From: Carettochelys insculpta
Taxonomy: Eukaryota; Chordata; Testudines; Carettochelyidae
DNA length: 64,000 bases
Direction: 5' to 3'
Assembly: GCF_033958435.1 (NCBI RefSeq)
Contig: NC_134137.1
Location: 107,580,501-107,644,500 of the forward strand
Under the pieces are notes generated by a model. That model saw nothing but the letters and a program-made list of their open reading frames with translations. It did no database searches and had not been told where the DNA came from. This document shows positions 50,601 through 55,560 of the stretch, in pieces. A program made the position numbers and the translations under genes. Within the stretch, counting starts at the first letter, position 1. The number at the start of each line of letters is the position of its first letter.

Positions 50601-51130
50601 CCCCTTTACAGATCCTCAGGAGACCCCTCCATTAATCTGTCTCCAGCTACTAATCCACGAGAGGACCTTTTTTATCTCTTTGCTTAAAGGCCTTTTCCAA
50701 GACATTCCAGAAGTCCAAGTATACTATATGTATTAGATCACCCGTGCACACGTTTTCTGACCCCCTCAAGGAAGTCTAGTAGATAGGTGAGGCATGATTT
50801 TCCTTTGAAAAATCCACAGATTCACTTACACTTAAGACTTCCCAACATGTCCATCTGTACCCAATCATTCTGTTCTTTACTATAGTTTCAACTACTTTGC
50901 ATGGTGCTGATAAAAGATTTAATACAGTACTTAATGGTTGTGCACTCATCTACTACAGAACGTCATGTCCACAACATTACCAATAAAATTTAGTGAAACT
51001 GAAGTTAAATTACCTGAAAGTCATCATAGGGGAAAAGTAGCATCTCACGTAACACATCATTTAAAATTTGCGTTTTCTTCTGAACAATGACATTTTCGTA
51101 GTCTATTGGCTCAATTAGTTTTGGTTTTGC
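1400..51130 (-). CDS. DOCK9: DOCK9-like Rho GEF, 14 internal exons (partial gene)
   Basis: Zizimin/DOCK-D proteins activate Cdc42 through a C-terminal DHR2 domain and are recruited to membranes by an N-terminal PH domain. Fourteen exons, at 51014-51130, 46853-46942, 44259-44341, 37070-37139, 33619-33714, 32526-32660, 27969-28143, 24969-25036, 11332-11403, 11106-11246, 10488-10691, 10211-10333, 3735-3817 and 1400-1522, total 1580 bases. They join without a stop and with matching phases. The product runs from [17 protein letters not shown] through the PH domain ([11 protein letters not shown] to [12 protein letters not shown]) to the segment before DHR1 ([25 protein letters not shown]). From recall, the linker wording ([34 protein letters not shown]) fits DOCK9 better than DOCK10 or DOCK11. 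Neither the start codon, the DHR domains nor the stop codon is in the window. Introns range from 85 bases to 13.6 kb and carry all the repeats. Confidence 0.93.
1523..1929. other. Intron, nothing recognised
   Basis: AT-rich intron between exon N and the TIR element at 1930. No coding or repeat signal seen. Confidence 0.6.
1930..3658. mobile_element. 1.7 kb non-autonomous TIR element with internal repeats
   Basis: The ends are inverted copies: GGTTGTGTCTATACTA at the left and TAGTGTAGACACAGAC at the right, extending inward to 'aaaatcggttt' and 'aaaaccgat'. A candidate 6-base target duplication, AGACTG, flanks it at 1923-1928 and 3659-3664. The interior has no transposase. It holds repeated units: a 'ggatttaggcctcctg' motif near 2435 and 2590, 'tacactgaaac..gaatgaatca' units near 2250 and 2655, and a roughly 140-base GC-rich tandem repeat at 3050-3300. 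The termini resemble those of the MITEs elsewhere in the window. The superfamily is not resolved. Confidence 0.7.
3735..3817 (-). CDS. DOCK9: DOCK9 exon M
   Basis: 83 bases, entering phase 0 and leaving two bases (CG of an Arg codon). It encodes [20 protein letters not shown] then MPFAWAA. Acceptor AG at 3818-3819, donor GTAAGG. The exon is flanked by repeats on both sides: a TIR element ends 76 bases away at 3658, and a hAT-like copy begins near 4093. Confidence 0.94.
4093..4640 (+). mobile_element. hAT-like non-autonomous element, G-rich (approximate ends)
   Basis: The left part ('gagggttgtgaaagcc', then 'cacagaaaaatcagtcggg') resembles the terminal region of the hAT family seen complete at 6708-7658. 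The G-rich purine body (4320-4560) also matches the style of that copy. The right end is not clear and no target duplication was found. Reading frames of 60-136 codons here are low-complexity artefacts. Confidence 0.5.
4641..5254. other. Intron, nothing firmly recognised
   Basis: An AT-rich ATT/GAT stretch at 4690-4745, then mixed sequence up to the DIRS fragment. It may be further degraded DIRS 3' sequence, but I cannot show this. Confidence 0.4.
6708..7658 (+). mobile_element. hAT non-autonomous transposon inside the DIRS fragment
   Basis: The left end CAGGAATGGGGAACCT and the right end AGCTCCCCACCCTTA form imperfect TIRs. The flanks CTTTATGT (6700-6707) and GTTTATGT (7659-7666) agree at 7 of 8 bases, the 8-base target duplication expected of hAT elements. 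The 951-base body is GC-rich with G runs (7039-7053), a purine-rich half and a pyrimidine-rich half, and no transposase. It inserted after the DIRS fragment was in place. Confidence 0.78.
7667..7695. repeat. TGG microsatellite
   Basis: Short interrupted (TGG)n tract right next to the hAT target duplication, within the DIRS gag fragment. Confidence 0.7.
8796..10210. other. Intron, possible low-identity repeat at 9620-9965
   Basis: Mostly unremarkable intron. A GC-richer block at 9620-9965 with 'gtctacac' near its left side may be another small TIR element, but I could not find its partner end. An A run at 10183-10198 lies just beyond the exon L donor. Confidence 0.4.
10211..10333 (-). CDS. 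DOCK9: DOCK9 exon L
   Basis: 123 bases, 41 codons, phase 0-0. It encodes [20 protein letters not shown] then [20 protein letters not shown] and K. Acceptor AG at 10334-10335. The donor GTACTG is non-consensus at +4/+5 but is followed within about 12 bases by a long U-rich run (A run near 10183-10198 on the plus strand), the kind of sequence TIA-1 family proteins use to support weak donors (inference). Confidence 0.94.
10488..10691 (-). CDS. DOCK9: DOCK9 exon K
   Basis: 204 bases, 68 codons, phase 0-0. It begins [20 protein letters not shown], continues [16 protein letters not shown] and ends [11 protein letters not shown]. The part between RQML and LHE looks fast evolving. Acceptor AG at 10692-10693, donor GTAAGG. 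Confidence 0.94.
11106..11246 (-). CDS. DOCK9: DOCK9 exon J
   Basis: 141 bases, 47 codons, phase 0-0. It encodes [40 protein letters not shown] and GEGPTTN. The [21 protein letters not shown] stretch is highly conserved in DOCK-D proteins. Acceptor AG at 11247-11248, donor GTAAAT. Confidence 0.94.
11332..11403 (-). CDS. DOCK9: DOCK9 exon I
   Basis: 72 bases, 24 codons, phase 0-0. It encodes [20 protein letters not shown] then PDAQ. Acceptor AG at 11404-11405. The donor reads GTTTGA, the weakest in the window, and the next intron is only 85 bases. The LDPDAQ end fits DOCK9, and the reading frame is continuous with exons H and J. Confidence 0.91.
11404..13564. other. Intron with a GC-rich block at 12570-12880
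   Basis: Start of the 13.6 kb intron. The block at 12570-12880 is clearly more GC-rich than its surroundings and is probably a degraded repeat; its family is not recognised. An A run lies at 12118-12131. No host coding signal. Confidence 0.5.
13565..15456 (+). mobile_element. LINE, reverse transcriptase to C-terminus (degraded)
   Basis: One frame can be followed with stops and shifts from about 13700 to a TGA at 15392. It shows [11 protein letters not shown] (RT block), [14 protein letters not shown], the catalytic box FADD within [11 protein letters not shown], then [20 protein letters not shown] and [14 protein letters not shown] basic sequence. It ends in a C2H2 finger, CPHCERPC to SHMQVH, at about 15323-15385. 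An in-frame TGA at 14165 and a shift after 14617 break it. The endonuclease half is missing (5' truncated). The architecture is that of an apurinic-endonuclease LINE; the clade is uncertain (RTE-like is one possibility). Confidence 0.85.
15457..16430. repeat. C-rich repeat block with minisatellite and inverted repeat
   Basis: 15490-15720 carries several units of about 45 bases built on 'cccaggtttaa.cccctcagccccaaac'. Further right, 16166-16218 and 16265-16325 are inverted copies ('gctccctgcccc' against 'gggcagggagc'; 'gaaataacagaactaaat' against 'atttagttccattatttc'). This is probably a non-autonomous DNA transposon of hAT type, but no clear ends were found. The long open frames here are compositional. 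Confidence 0.5.
16431..18061. other. Intron, nothing recognised
   Basis: Mixed-composition intron. No motif, repeat terminus or coding signal that I could tie to a known family. Confidence 0.5.
18064..18668 (+). mobile_element. Tigger-like (pogo) MITE with a nested MITE
   Basis: It begins CAGGTTGAACCTCTCTA and ends TAGAGAGGTTCAATCTG, TIRs of 17 bases with one mismatch. The flanks are TTA on both sides. A second copy at 58989-59313 shares the interior ('attttagttag..ggatgA.cacttatgg', 'agcagtggaagtgttggt') and has a TA target duplication, pointing to the Tc1/mariner-pogo group. This copy is 605 bases because a 291-base MITE (18165-18455) sits in it. No transposase is encoded. Confidence 0.8.
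18165..18455. mobile_element. GGC...GCC palindromic MITE nested in Tigger-like element
   Basis: The ends GGCTGCATTTAAATTTAGTC and GACTGAATCTAGATGCAGCC are inverted copies, and the interior is itself palindromic around the G run near 18260. Comparison with the sister Tigger-like copy at 58989 shows exactly this block is extra: 'cccatggtc' and 'aaagttt' are adjacent there. This is direct evidence for insertion. Confidence 0.8.
18672..19174. other. Intron, nothing recognised
   Basis: AT-rich intron with a run of 'aattta' words at 18700-18770. No gene or repeat terminus seen. Confidence 0.5.
19175..19379. repeat. Inverted pair of SINE 3' segments
   Basis: The left half (19181-19265) reads 'agcagtcctgtagcac...ttattagtggatgagctttc'. 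The right half (19280-19379) is its reverse complement, ending in the tRNA-derived start 'acagactaacacagctacctctct'. So a SINE on the minus strand is joined head-on to a partial plus-strand copy. The palindromic MITE begins directly after it. Confidence 0.75.
19380..19771. mobile_element. 392-base palindromic MITE (GGC...GCC)
   Basis: A near-perfect hairpin. The left arm starts GGCCGTGTCTACACTAGCCC and the right arm ends GGGCTAGTGTAGACGTAGCC. 'aatggcca.gcaaatggccatttcgaa' palindromes, 'gcgctgaa' and 'catgcaggcggccgc' blocks are mirrored in both arms. TAT flanks both ends, a candidate 3-base target duplication as expected of PIF/Harbinger-type MITEs (inference). The same element recurs at 60976-61404. 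Confidence 0.85.
20052..20312. mobile_element. Short GGC...GCC MITE
   Basis: It opens GGCTGTACC..TTTAGACTGC and closes GCAGTTTAGACACAGCC. Mirrored 'gcatttgcatatctcctgcc' and 'agttctgcc' type words lie inside. The ends match the MITE group at 19380 and 32001. No convincing target duplication. Confidence 0.6.
20313..20682. other. Intron, nothing recognised
   Basis: Short unique-looking intron segment between two DNA transposon remnants. Confidence 0.5.
20683..20960. mobile_element. Small TIR element ('ctaggggtgt' type)
   Basis: The left end 'actaggggtgttaatggttaac' and right end 'gttaactaggcaaacatgattttacattcctac' are inverted relatives. 'ggttaacc' and 'aaccagttaac' words lie at both sides and a GC-rich centre between. 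A related fragment lies at 60350-60430. Probably hAT type by its GGGGTGT-like end; this is not certain. Confidence 0.5.
20961..22317. other. Intron, nothing recognised
   Basis: AT-rich intron without recognisable coding or repeat ends. Confidence 0.5.
22318..22545. repeat. Head-to-head pair of tRNA-derived SINEs
   Basis: 22321-22437 is a plus-strand SINE: 'gaggggtagctgtgttagtc' (tRNA-like start), then 'ggcaccttatagag' and 'gcataagcttttgtgggcaa'. From about 22450 the reverse complement follows ('gcccatgaaagcttatgctc', 'tgttagtttatatggtgc', 'aggacttcc'). The pair would fold as a hairpin if transcribed. It lies directly before the Penelope-like element. Confidence 0.82.
22546..24490 (+). mobile_element. 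Penelope-like retroelement remnant
   Basis: Read on the plus strand with many stops and shifts, the sequence keeps the order of a Penelope-like element. An N-terminal RT segment near 22590-22680 ([20 protein letters not shown], [14 protein letters not shown]) is followed by a middle near 23640-23760 ([21 protein letters not shown]). A GIY-YIG endonuclease tail follows near 24000-24210 (CIKCPS.NNVGET, then [14 protein letters not shown]). The 3' end 'agaagttggtccaataaaag' near 24450 is a widespread amniote repeat terminus. The core RT catalytic box is not recognisable. Penelope elements pair an RT with a GIY-YIG nuclease; this copy is long dead. Confidence 0.7.
24491..24968. other. Intron, nothing recognised
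   Basis: AT-rich intron leading to the exon H donor. Confidence 0.5.
24969..25036 (-). CDS. DOCK9: DOCK9 exon H
   Basis: 68 bases. With the base left from exon G it encodes [20 protein letters not shown] then IIK. This low-complexity serine-rich linker follows the PH domain. The donor is GTAGTG, a weak match to consensus, and it opens the 13.6 kb intron that leads to exon I. Confidence 0.9.
25265..27155 (+). mobile_element. DIRS-related non-coding element
   Basis: Near the left side are 'gttgctcatgtccattccat' (25391) and its inverted form 'aatggacatgagcaacacat' (25601), and again 'gattgctcatgtccattcca' (25672). The right end has 'cggaatggatgtgagcaatt' (27116). These are the terminal words of reptile DIRS elements, as is the run 'ggggtatatatgtgctgcca' followed by a 'gggggctcccctgctggccc' block at 26995-27050. 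The middle (25700-26750) has gag-like composition but no readable frame. It is either a non-autonomous or a heavily decayed DIRS element. Confidence 0.6.
27297..27500 (+). repeat. tRNA-like SINE
   Basis: The start 'agaatagctccgtggttgag' and 'gagttcaagccttgagg' correspond to tRNA box A and box B regions. They are followed by 'ggtacttggtcctgctgaca' and 'tctctttcagttctaggag', the conserved body of a reptile tRNA SINE. A sister copy lies at 42403-42610. Not a functional tRNA: the clover-leaf arms do not close. Confidence 0.75.
27501..27968. other. Intron, nothing recognised
   Basis: AT-rich intron immediately downstream of exon G. Confidence 0.5.
27969..28143 (-). CDS. DOCK9: DOCK9 exon G, PH domain end
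   Basis: 175 bases, entering phase 0 and leaving one base. It encodes [40 protein letters not shown] and [18 protein letters not shown]. The [11 protein letters not shown] segment is the C-terminal PH helix with its invariant tryptophan. This is the exon that most clearly identifies the family. Acceptor AG at 28144-28145; donor GTAATA. Confidence 0.95.
28144..29734. other. Intron with CT microsatellite
   Basis: (CT)n at 28264-28282 within otherwise unrecognised AT-rich intron between exon G and the CR1 element. Confidence 0.5.
30100..30427. mobile_element. hAT insertion in CR1
   Basis: A 328-base GC-richer block begins CACAGTGTCCAA and ends TTGGACAACAATGG (imperfect TIR). It is flanked by a perfect 8-base duplication TTTAAATC at 30092-30099 and 30428-30435. 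Removing block and one copy restores normal CR1 3' sequence ('aattctttaaatcttctctc'). Eight-base duplications are typical of hAT transposase. Confidence 0.85.
30447..30608 (+). repeat. SINE with inverted tail, inserted in CR1
   Basis: Plus-strand tRNA-derived SINE ('ggcagctgtgttagtctgta', 'ggcaccttacagactaac', 'cataagctttcgtgggcaaa') that, after 'tcatcag', switches to its own reverse complement ('gttagtctataagatgcc', 'agaacttcttgttg'). Eight-base direct repeats TCTCATAG flank it at 30439-30446 and 30609-30616, so the SINE plus its inverted tail was inserted as one unit. Confidence 0.8.
32001..32292. mobile_element. GGC...GCC MITE inserted in CR1
   Basis: The ends are GGCTATGTTTAGACTGCATC and GATGC..GCTAAACATAGCC-type inverted copies, with a mirrored 'ccccctcttgaagaggggt' centre at 32152-32171. 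TTT flanks both sides, and CR1 reads on directly ('tttccctttatgtcttgag') when the block is removed. Third clear member of the MITE group. Confidence 0.78.
32526..32660 (-). CDS. DOCK9: DOCK9 exon F, PH domain middle
   Basis: 135 bases, 45 codons, phase 0-0. It encodes [20 protein letters not shown] and continues [20 protein letters not shown] to MGVVQ. The KRRFF core with flanking basic residues is typical of PH beta strand 2. Acceptor AG at 32661-32662, donor GTAAAT. Confidence 0.94.
32661..33618. other. Intron with long AT microsatellite
   Basis: (TA)n of about 42 bases at 32798-32839. The rest is AT-rich intron between exons F and E with nothing recognised. Confidence 0.65.
33619..33714 (-). 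CDS. DOCK9: DOCK9 exon E, start of PH domain
   Basis: 96 bases, 32 codons, phase 0-0. It encodes [20 protein letters not shown] then [24 protein letters not shown] is the first beta strand of the pleckstrin-homology domain, which binds phosphoinositides and brings the exchange factor to membranes. Donor GTAAGT is consensus; acceptor AG at 33715-33716. Confidence 0.94.
33715..37069. other. Intron with GT-rich tract and poly-T
   Basis: A G/T-rich simple repeat at 33915-33980 (mixed GGGTGT and GTGC units) and a 24-base T run at 34621-34644. No other element recognised in 3.4 kb, which makes this the longest apparently repeat-poor stretch of the gene. Confidence 0.55.
37070..37139 (-). CDS. DOCK9: DOCK9 exon D
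   Basis: 70 bases. The first base completes the Asn codon begun in exon C; the rest encodes [20 protein letters not shown] then KDE. This is the acidic linker before the PH domain. Donor GTGAGC, acceptor AG at 37140-37141. The [10 protein letters not shown] stretch seems more variable between species than its neighbours (inference from recalled orthologues). Confidence 0.92.
37496..37876 (-). pseudogene. DIRS tyrosine recombinase C-terminus, broken
   Basis: A 126-codon frame. The family's H-x-x-R motif is present as HFTW (37739-37750), with the catalytic arginine replaced by tryptophan. The segment [19 protein letters not shown] keeps the W and the nucleophile tyrosine (Tyr codon at 37640-37642). 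Upstream recombinase sequence is spread over other frames. The 243-codon frame overlapping it (37197-37928) is an out-of-frame shadow. Confidence 0.7.
39046..39351 (-). pseudogene. DIRS RNase H remnant
   Basis: A 101-codon frame with [35 protein letters not shown] and ATYIPGNRM, the pattern of the RNase H part that follows RT in DIRS polyproteins. It is separated from the RT frame by a shift near 39360-39380. Confidence 0.75.
39382..40356 (-). pseudogene. DIRS reverse transcriptase, catalytic residues lost
   Basis: An open frame of 324 codons with the DIRS RT order: [10 protein letters not shown], then the block where family members have a DLQDAYFHI motif (here [10 protein letters not shown]), [24 protein letters not shown], and the YLDD box replaced by YLTN (residues 172-175, within [10 protein letters not shown]). 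Both aspartate-bearing motifs are changed, so polymerase activity is not expected. That the frame stays open over 975 bases is probably chance plus moderate age. Confidence 0.82.
42403..42610 (+). repeat. tRNA-like SINE inserted in DIRS gag
   Basis: 'tgatagctcagtggtttgag', then 'gagtccaatccttgagg', 'ggtgcttggcccctgcc', 'ttccttccagttgtaggag' and an A-rich tail at 42602-42610. Same family as 27297-27500 but better preserved. It lies between gag zinc-knuckle sequence (42620-42690) and the rest of gag, so it was inserted later than the DIRS element. Confidence 0.8.
42771..42820. repeat. Poly-T and AGC/AGT microsatellite
   Basis: An uninterrupted T run of about 18 bases at 42772-42789, directly followed by (TAG)n(CAG)n to 42819. 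Confidence 0.75.
42821..44258. other. Intron, nothing recognised
   Basis: AT-rich intron up to the exon C donor. No element termini recognised. Confidence 0.5.
44259..44341 (-). CDS. DOCK9: DOCK9 exon C
   Basis: 83 bases, entering in phase 0 and leaving two bases over. It encodes [20 protein letters not shown] then GEFRQLP and the first two bases of an Asn codon. Donor GTGAGT is strong; acceptor AG at 44342-44343. Joins in frame to exon D across a 7.1 kb intron that contains a DIRS retrotransposon. Confidence 0.93.
44342..45984. other. Intron with TG microsatellite
   Basis: (TG)n of about 21 units at 44648-44689. The rest is AT-rich to 45400 and purine-rich to 45960; no family recognised. 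Confidence 0.55.
45985..46500. mobile_element. hAT-like repeat fragments
   Basis: 45985-46355 opens with 'gttgctcagccagggagtag', 'ttgggggtacactgagg' and 'gggggtacatcaagtcatc'. It closes 'ctgactcctgaaaagggtag' and 'tctggaaaggttga', the pattern of a common reptile hAT-derived repeat. A second fragment at 46395-46470 ('tttctcagctggtggtat') belongs to the same type. T runs follow at 46504-46526 and 46708-46727. Confidence 0.5.
46853..46942 (-). CDS. DOCK9: DOCK9 exon B
   Basis: 90 bases, 30 codons, phase 0-0. It encodes [20 protein letters not shown] followed by [10 protein letters not shown], continuing the N-terminal domain. The donor is GTAACA. The acceptor lies behind an unusually pure T tract on the coding strand (A run at 46954-46975 on the plus strand), only about ten bases from the AG. 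Confidence 0.93.
46954..46975 (-). promoter_or_regulatory. Homopolymer polypyrimidine tract of exon B acceptor
   Basis: On the coding strand this is an uninterrupted run of about 22 T, ending some ten bases before the AG at 46943-46944. It is the only good polypyrimidine tract for exon B, so its length is likely to affect acceptor strength (inference). Confidence 0.7.
46976..48589. other. Intron, nothing firmly recognised
   Basis: Unremarkable to 48090, then G-rich (48100-48590) with purine runs. The G-rich part adjoins a DIRS terminal fragment and may belong to it. Long frames here come from composition. Confidence 0.4.
48590..48815 (+). mobile_element. Solo DIRS terminal fragment
   Basis: 'ccactccagggggcttcaca', 'gccaacccaacaggtggca' and 'tgaatagatatgagcaagca' at 48690-48810 correspond to the terminal segment of the element at 25265-27155 (its 27020-27140 part). 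No internal DIRS coding follows, so this is an isolated terminus. Confidence 0.6.
48816..49242. other. Intron, nothing recognised
   Basis: Between the DIRS terminal fragment and a hAT element. No family recognised. Confidence 0.4.
49251..50108 (-). mobile_element. hAT non-autonomous element
   Basis: The ends AAGGGGTGGACAAGTC and TTATTGCCCACCCTTG form short TIRs. The flanks CCCTACTA (49243-49250) and CCCTACCA (50109-50116) agree at 7 of 8 bases, fitting a hAT duplication. The body includes a C-rich half (49730-50010) that mirrors, in opposite orientation, the G-rich hAT-like copies at 4093 and 6708. 858 bases, no transposase. Confidence 0.72.
50118..50935 (-). mobile_element. CR1 LINE fragment
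   Basis: Minus-strand remnants of the CR1 RT C-terminal region, with frames such as [18 protein letters not shown] (50280-50086). Plus-strand words typical of antisense CR1 include 'actatagtttcaactacttt' (50880) and 'cttgccaaattacccagttt' (50451). No 3' terminus; the hAT element abuts it. Confidence 0.75.
51014..51130 (-). CDS. DOCK9: DOCK9 exon A (probably coding exon 2)
   Basis: 117 bases, 39 codons, phase 0 at both ends. It encodes [19 protein letters not shown] and then a segment ending LLFPYDDFQ, the start of the conserved N-terminal region of DOCK-D proteins. The acceptor AG is at 51131-51132 and the donor GTAATT at 51008-51013. DOCK9 transcripts use alternative first exons spliced to this point (known for the family), so the first coding exon is expected upstream, beyond 64000. 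Confidence 0.93.
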
Positions 51131-52689
51131 CTAAAAATTAAAAGAAAAGACTCTCAAATATGCTGTGAAAAAATTACAATTGTATACTCATTTGTCTAAA
51201 ATTGCTGCATAAAAAGCTCCTCCATGCACAATTGACTTCAGCTATCACCACACAAATTTGCAGAATTCAATTTTTTTTTTAAATCACATTAGACAATATA
51301 GTCCAATTGTAATGGCCAATTACAGATAAATATGCTGATTTATGTCGGGGAAGACAAAAAAGTGAACAGAAAAAGAAAAACGGATATACTGGAGAATAAG
51401 GTAATACACTTTGTAGCAATACTCATTTAAGATACATTTTTACTGAAGCATTACCCCAGATATTATCCCTAACATGGCCACCAATCTCACAAAAACCTAT
51501 TACTTGGGTTTGGTGGTGCTTTAAACCTGATTTAAGCGACACCACTGGTTGGTATAGGATTGAGCATGGGTTATGCTTTAACCGACCCACTTTGCAATGT
51601 GGACACAGACTAATCAACAGCTAGGCTGATACTCTTTCAATGCCAACCCATAATTTTCACCAAGCACATCTTCTTGTATTCTACCCCTCTCTTCAGCAAT
51701 GGAAGATTGCTGGTTTATATACAGCAGATTAGCATTTAAAACCTACATTGGCATGAGGCCAGCAACCATTCTACTGACCTTTCACAGTACTTGAACAACG
51801 ATGCTGTCTGAAAAGTCATCATCCCAGGACACTGGTAGTTGACCAGATGCTGACACCAGTGTTCTGGTGGGCATCTGAATAACGTAGACTATGGCCAAAA
51901 TTTGAAGATATTTACATGAAATCAGACCATCAGTCGAGTCTTGGGTGAACTACATAATGAGTTTGGCACTTAAGAACATTTTCATATTTCCCATGAACAA
52001 CAACAAAGTTGTCCCACAGTACTCTGCATAGCAATTCAAAGAGTAACCCAGTTTAGGACACTGCAGAGACCCGGGACATTCCTCCAGCAGTCCTGTCACC
52101 TCACATGGATAATTAAAGCACCAGCGTAGACACAACCACATATATCTGGCCCAAGTAGGGGTATGCAGAAGGGATCATGTAGGTTAACTCTGAAATGAGG
52201 ACATCCCCTTCTAATTGCATGTAACTTCAGGGGGACATATGCAGTTTTTGCCAACTCCACAGGTTTGATTACAACTACCATTACTCCATCTCCTAATATT
52301 ATACCTATTATACACAATTTCTCTCAAGGATTTTGTTTTGTTTTGGAAAGAAAGTTAGCATTCAATGTGACCACCAAGTGTTTATAATTGAAGGTTTGCC
52401 CCTATGGACAATGTGACCAGTACAGCTATAGCAAAATGCTTACTCGGTTTTAGATATGCTCACATAACACATTTCAATGCCATGTGGCAATGTGCTAGAA
52501 TACTATGGCCCTTTTCCGTCTCAAGAGATGGTGGTCAGCAGTGGTGGTGAAGATCTATGGGCAGTGTTTGAGTCTGCAGCTTCTCTCATGGCTTATCTGT
52601 ACAACATTGGCTTTGCACAGTTGATTAGAATAACCACGTCAGTCCATTTCTGCATTCTGAAGTCTTGACAGTTTTTCCTTCGAAAACAA
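51131..52689. other. 5' large intron, nothing recognised
   Basis: Start of the intron upstream of exon A. AT-rich, with GTGGACACAG and TGAT words suggesting eroded small TIR elements near 51500-51620 and 52070-52140, but no paired ends were confirmed. Confidence 0.4.
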
Positions 52690-55560
52690 AGTTCTTTCGC
52701 ATGGCTAGCACATATACTATCGAAGGATGATGTGCCCTGTTGTAGCAATCATAGCCAGGTATTTTGATCTGATGATGCAGATTCCCAGGATTTTGGATCA
52801 ATGCGAATTTTTTCGATGGCGTTTTTGCATGTATCCTTGAATTTTAGCTTGGTCTGCCTCTTGTTCTCAACCCACATTACAGTTAACCGAAGAGGATTTC
52901 TTTGGGAACACGTTCGTCACCCATTCTTATCACATGACCAAGCCATCGTTGTCTTCTGCTGTTGAGGATTGCGATGAGGCTGGGTATGACAGATCTTTAC
53001 AGGACATCTGCATTTGAAACTTTACCTTGCCAGTTAATATTCATAATTCTGCGGAGGCAGAGAAGATGGAAGCCGTTGAATTTTTTTCTCCTGGTTCAAG
53101 TAGGTGGTCCATGCCTCAGAACGACATCACAGGATACTCAATACACACGCTTGGTAGATTAGTATCTTCATTTTCACTGTCAGCTTAGGATTGTTCCATG
53201 CTTTTTTCTTAAGTCTACCAAAAATAGTAGCTCCTTTACCAATTCTGATGTTCAGCTCTTCATCCACGCATAGGTTTGTGTTGACAGTAGATCCAAGGTA
53301 ACAGAACTGTTGAACCACATCTAACGGGCTGTTATCCAGAATGACGTTGGGTCGCTGAGGTATACCTTGAGTGAATACAACAGTATTCTTCATGCTTATA
53401 TCAAAGGAAAACAACTCGCAGGCTCTGGCTAGAGAATCCATCAGTGACTGTAGCGTGTCTTCATTATGAGCGATGAGAGCTGTATCATCTGCAAAGAGGA
53501 GTTCCCTGATGAGGACTTTCCTGACCTTAGTTTTGGCCTGGAGCTTTGCCAGGTTGTAGAGAGAGCCATCTAATTTTGTGTAGAGAAAACATGGCTGCAT
53601 GAGTTTTGAAATGTGCAATTTAGTAGAACTGAGAAGAATATGCCAAAGAATGTAGGAAGAAGAACACACCCTTGTTTGACACCGCTCTTCACTTCAAACG
53701 GTTCTGATGTAGATCCATCATATTACACCGTTGCTTTCATGTTTTCATGAAAGGATGTTATGAGCCTGAGTAGGGTCGGTGGGAAGGCAATCTTGTTTAT
53801 ACTCTGTATAGTGCTGATCTACTGACTGTGTGAAACACCTTTGTTAAGTCCACAAATGCTATGAATAAGAGCCTTCCTTGTTCTCTGCATTTTTCCTGTA
53901 GTTGTTGAAGGAAGAAAATCACGTCCATTGTTGACCTTCAACCCCTGAAGCCACACTGTGTTTCTGGATAGATTCAATCTGCAAGTTTTTGCAGGCGTTT
54001 GAGAATGACATGGCAAATGCTTTTCCTGTGATGCTCAGTGACAAGATGCCTCTGTAGTTGTTGCAGTCACCTTTGCTTTTATGAAGAGTGATGATGTTGG
54101 CATCCTTCATGTCATGTGGGACATCACCTGCTCTCCAACATTTTAGGAGTAAATCACAGAGAAAGGGGAAGAACACAGCCTTGTTTGCCTTCAAGACTTC
54201 AGATGGAATTCTGTCATTTCCTGGTGCTTTTCCATTGGAGAGAGCATCAAGAGCTTGAGAAAGTTCCTCGACCGTAGGCTCTGCATCTAGCTTAGACATT
54301 TCTGGAAGAGTTGGGATGAGGTTATCAAGTTCAGGTTGCATCGTATGCTCATGGGAATAAATACTTGAGTAGTGATCCACCCATCTGGACATCTGCAGTT
54401 TTGTGTCTGTGATCGCCTGCTTTAAATGCTTCACTGGGGCTACTTTGGTAACATTTGGTCTGAGTGCTTTCTTCAAGCCATCACACATGGTTTTCAAGTC
54501 ACCCAAATCAGATGCCTTCTGAATATTAGAACATAGGTCAGCCCAATACTTGTTCGCCACTGCTTGGTTTCTCTCTGAAGAGCAGCTCTTGCATGTCGAA
54601 GTTCGTATATTGCATCTCTCAGCATGGACCATGTTTCATCAATGGTTTGTTGTTGAGGTTTGTATTCCATTTTGCGAGTGAGATCATCTGTGAAGACAGA
54701 GCATTTCAGCACATCTATGGTATTGAGGGCATTGACTTTTGGCTTATTGCATTCTTTTGCCATATAGAGTTTCTTTGGGATGATTTTCACTCTGCTGGTG
54801 ATCAAGGAGTGATCAGTGTCACAATGTGCGCTGTGATATGTGCATGTAATTTTGATGGCATTGAGATGTTTCCTGCCTACCACTACATGGTCAAGTTGAT
54901 GCCAGTGACCGGATCTGCGGTGGTACCATGAAACCATGTGACACTCTTTCAAGTTAAATAAAGTATTAGTCATGCAGAGCTGATTCTGACAATTGAATTC
55001 GAGAAGCCTTTGACCGTTTTTGTTCATTTTCCCCCAATACCATGATGACCAAGGCAGTTGGTCCAGGACTGATGGTCACATCCAACTCTAGCACTGAAGT
55101 CGCCAAGGATGTACAGTTGTTCACTAGTTGGAAAGGAATCAATAACTTTCTGAAGATTATAATATAAGCGGTCCTTGTCTTCGACGCATGACAGCAACAT
55201 GGGTACTTAAGCACTGATGATGTTGACACATCCTGACTTGACGCAAAGCTTCAGGGATATAATACATTCCAATTCAGCTGTGGGCTTATTGATAGATTTC
55301 AGCAGATTGTTCCAAACTGCAAATCCAGGTCCATAGAGGTGGTGTTCATCTGAACTCAAGCCCTTCCAGAACAAAGCGTAGCTGGCTTCTTTCACGGACC
55401 CAGCATTGGCCAGCCTGGTTTCCTGGACAGCAGCGATGTCAACGTTCCGTTTGTGTAGCTGTTGATCTATGACTGCTGTTTTGCATGCTGAGACAGTGTT
55501 CATAAGGTCATGGGCAGAGTTAAGTCCCAGACACATGGTCCACACTTTCCAGCTAATGAG
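52690..55560 (-). mobile_element. LINE with endonuclease and RT, nearly complete, degraded
   Basis: Minus strand, 55560 to 52690. The APE-type endonuclease comes first (IAAVQETRLANAG near 55420; QLDHVVVGRKHLNAIK near 54880; HCDTDHSLITSRVK). A linker precedes RT (54632-53919: EELSQALDALSNGKAPGNDR, IPSEVLKANK, DMKDANIITLHKSKGD). The catalytic box is FADD, within LLFADDTALIAHNED (53500s). The C-terminal LGHVIRMGDERVPKEILFG and RGRPKLKFKD sequence lies near 52850-52960. At least three frames are needed. Same architecture as the LINE at 13565, with endonuclease kept. Confidence 0.87.
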
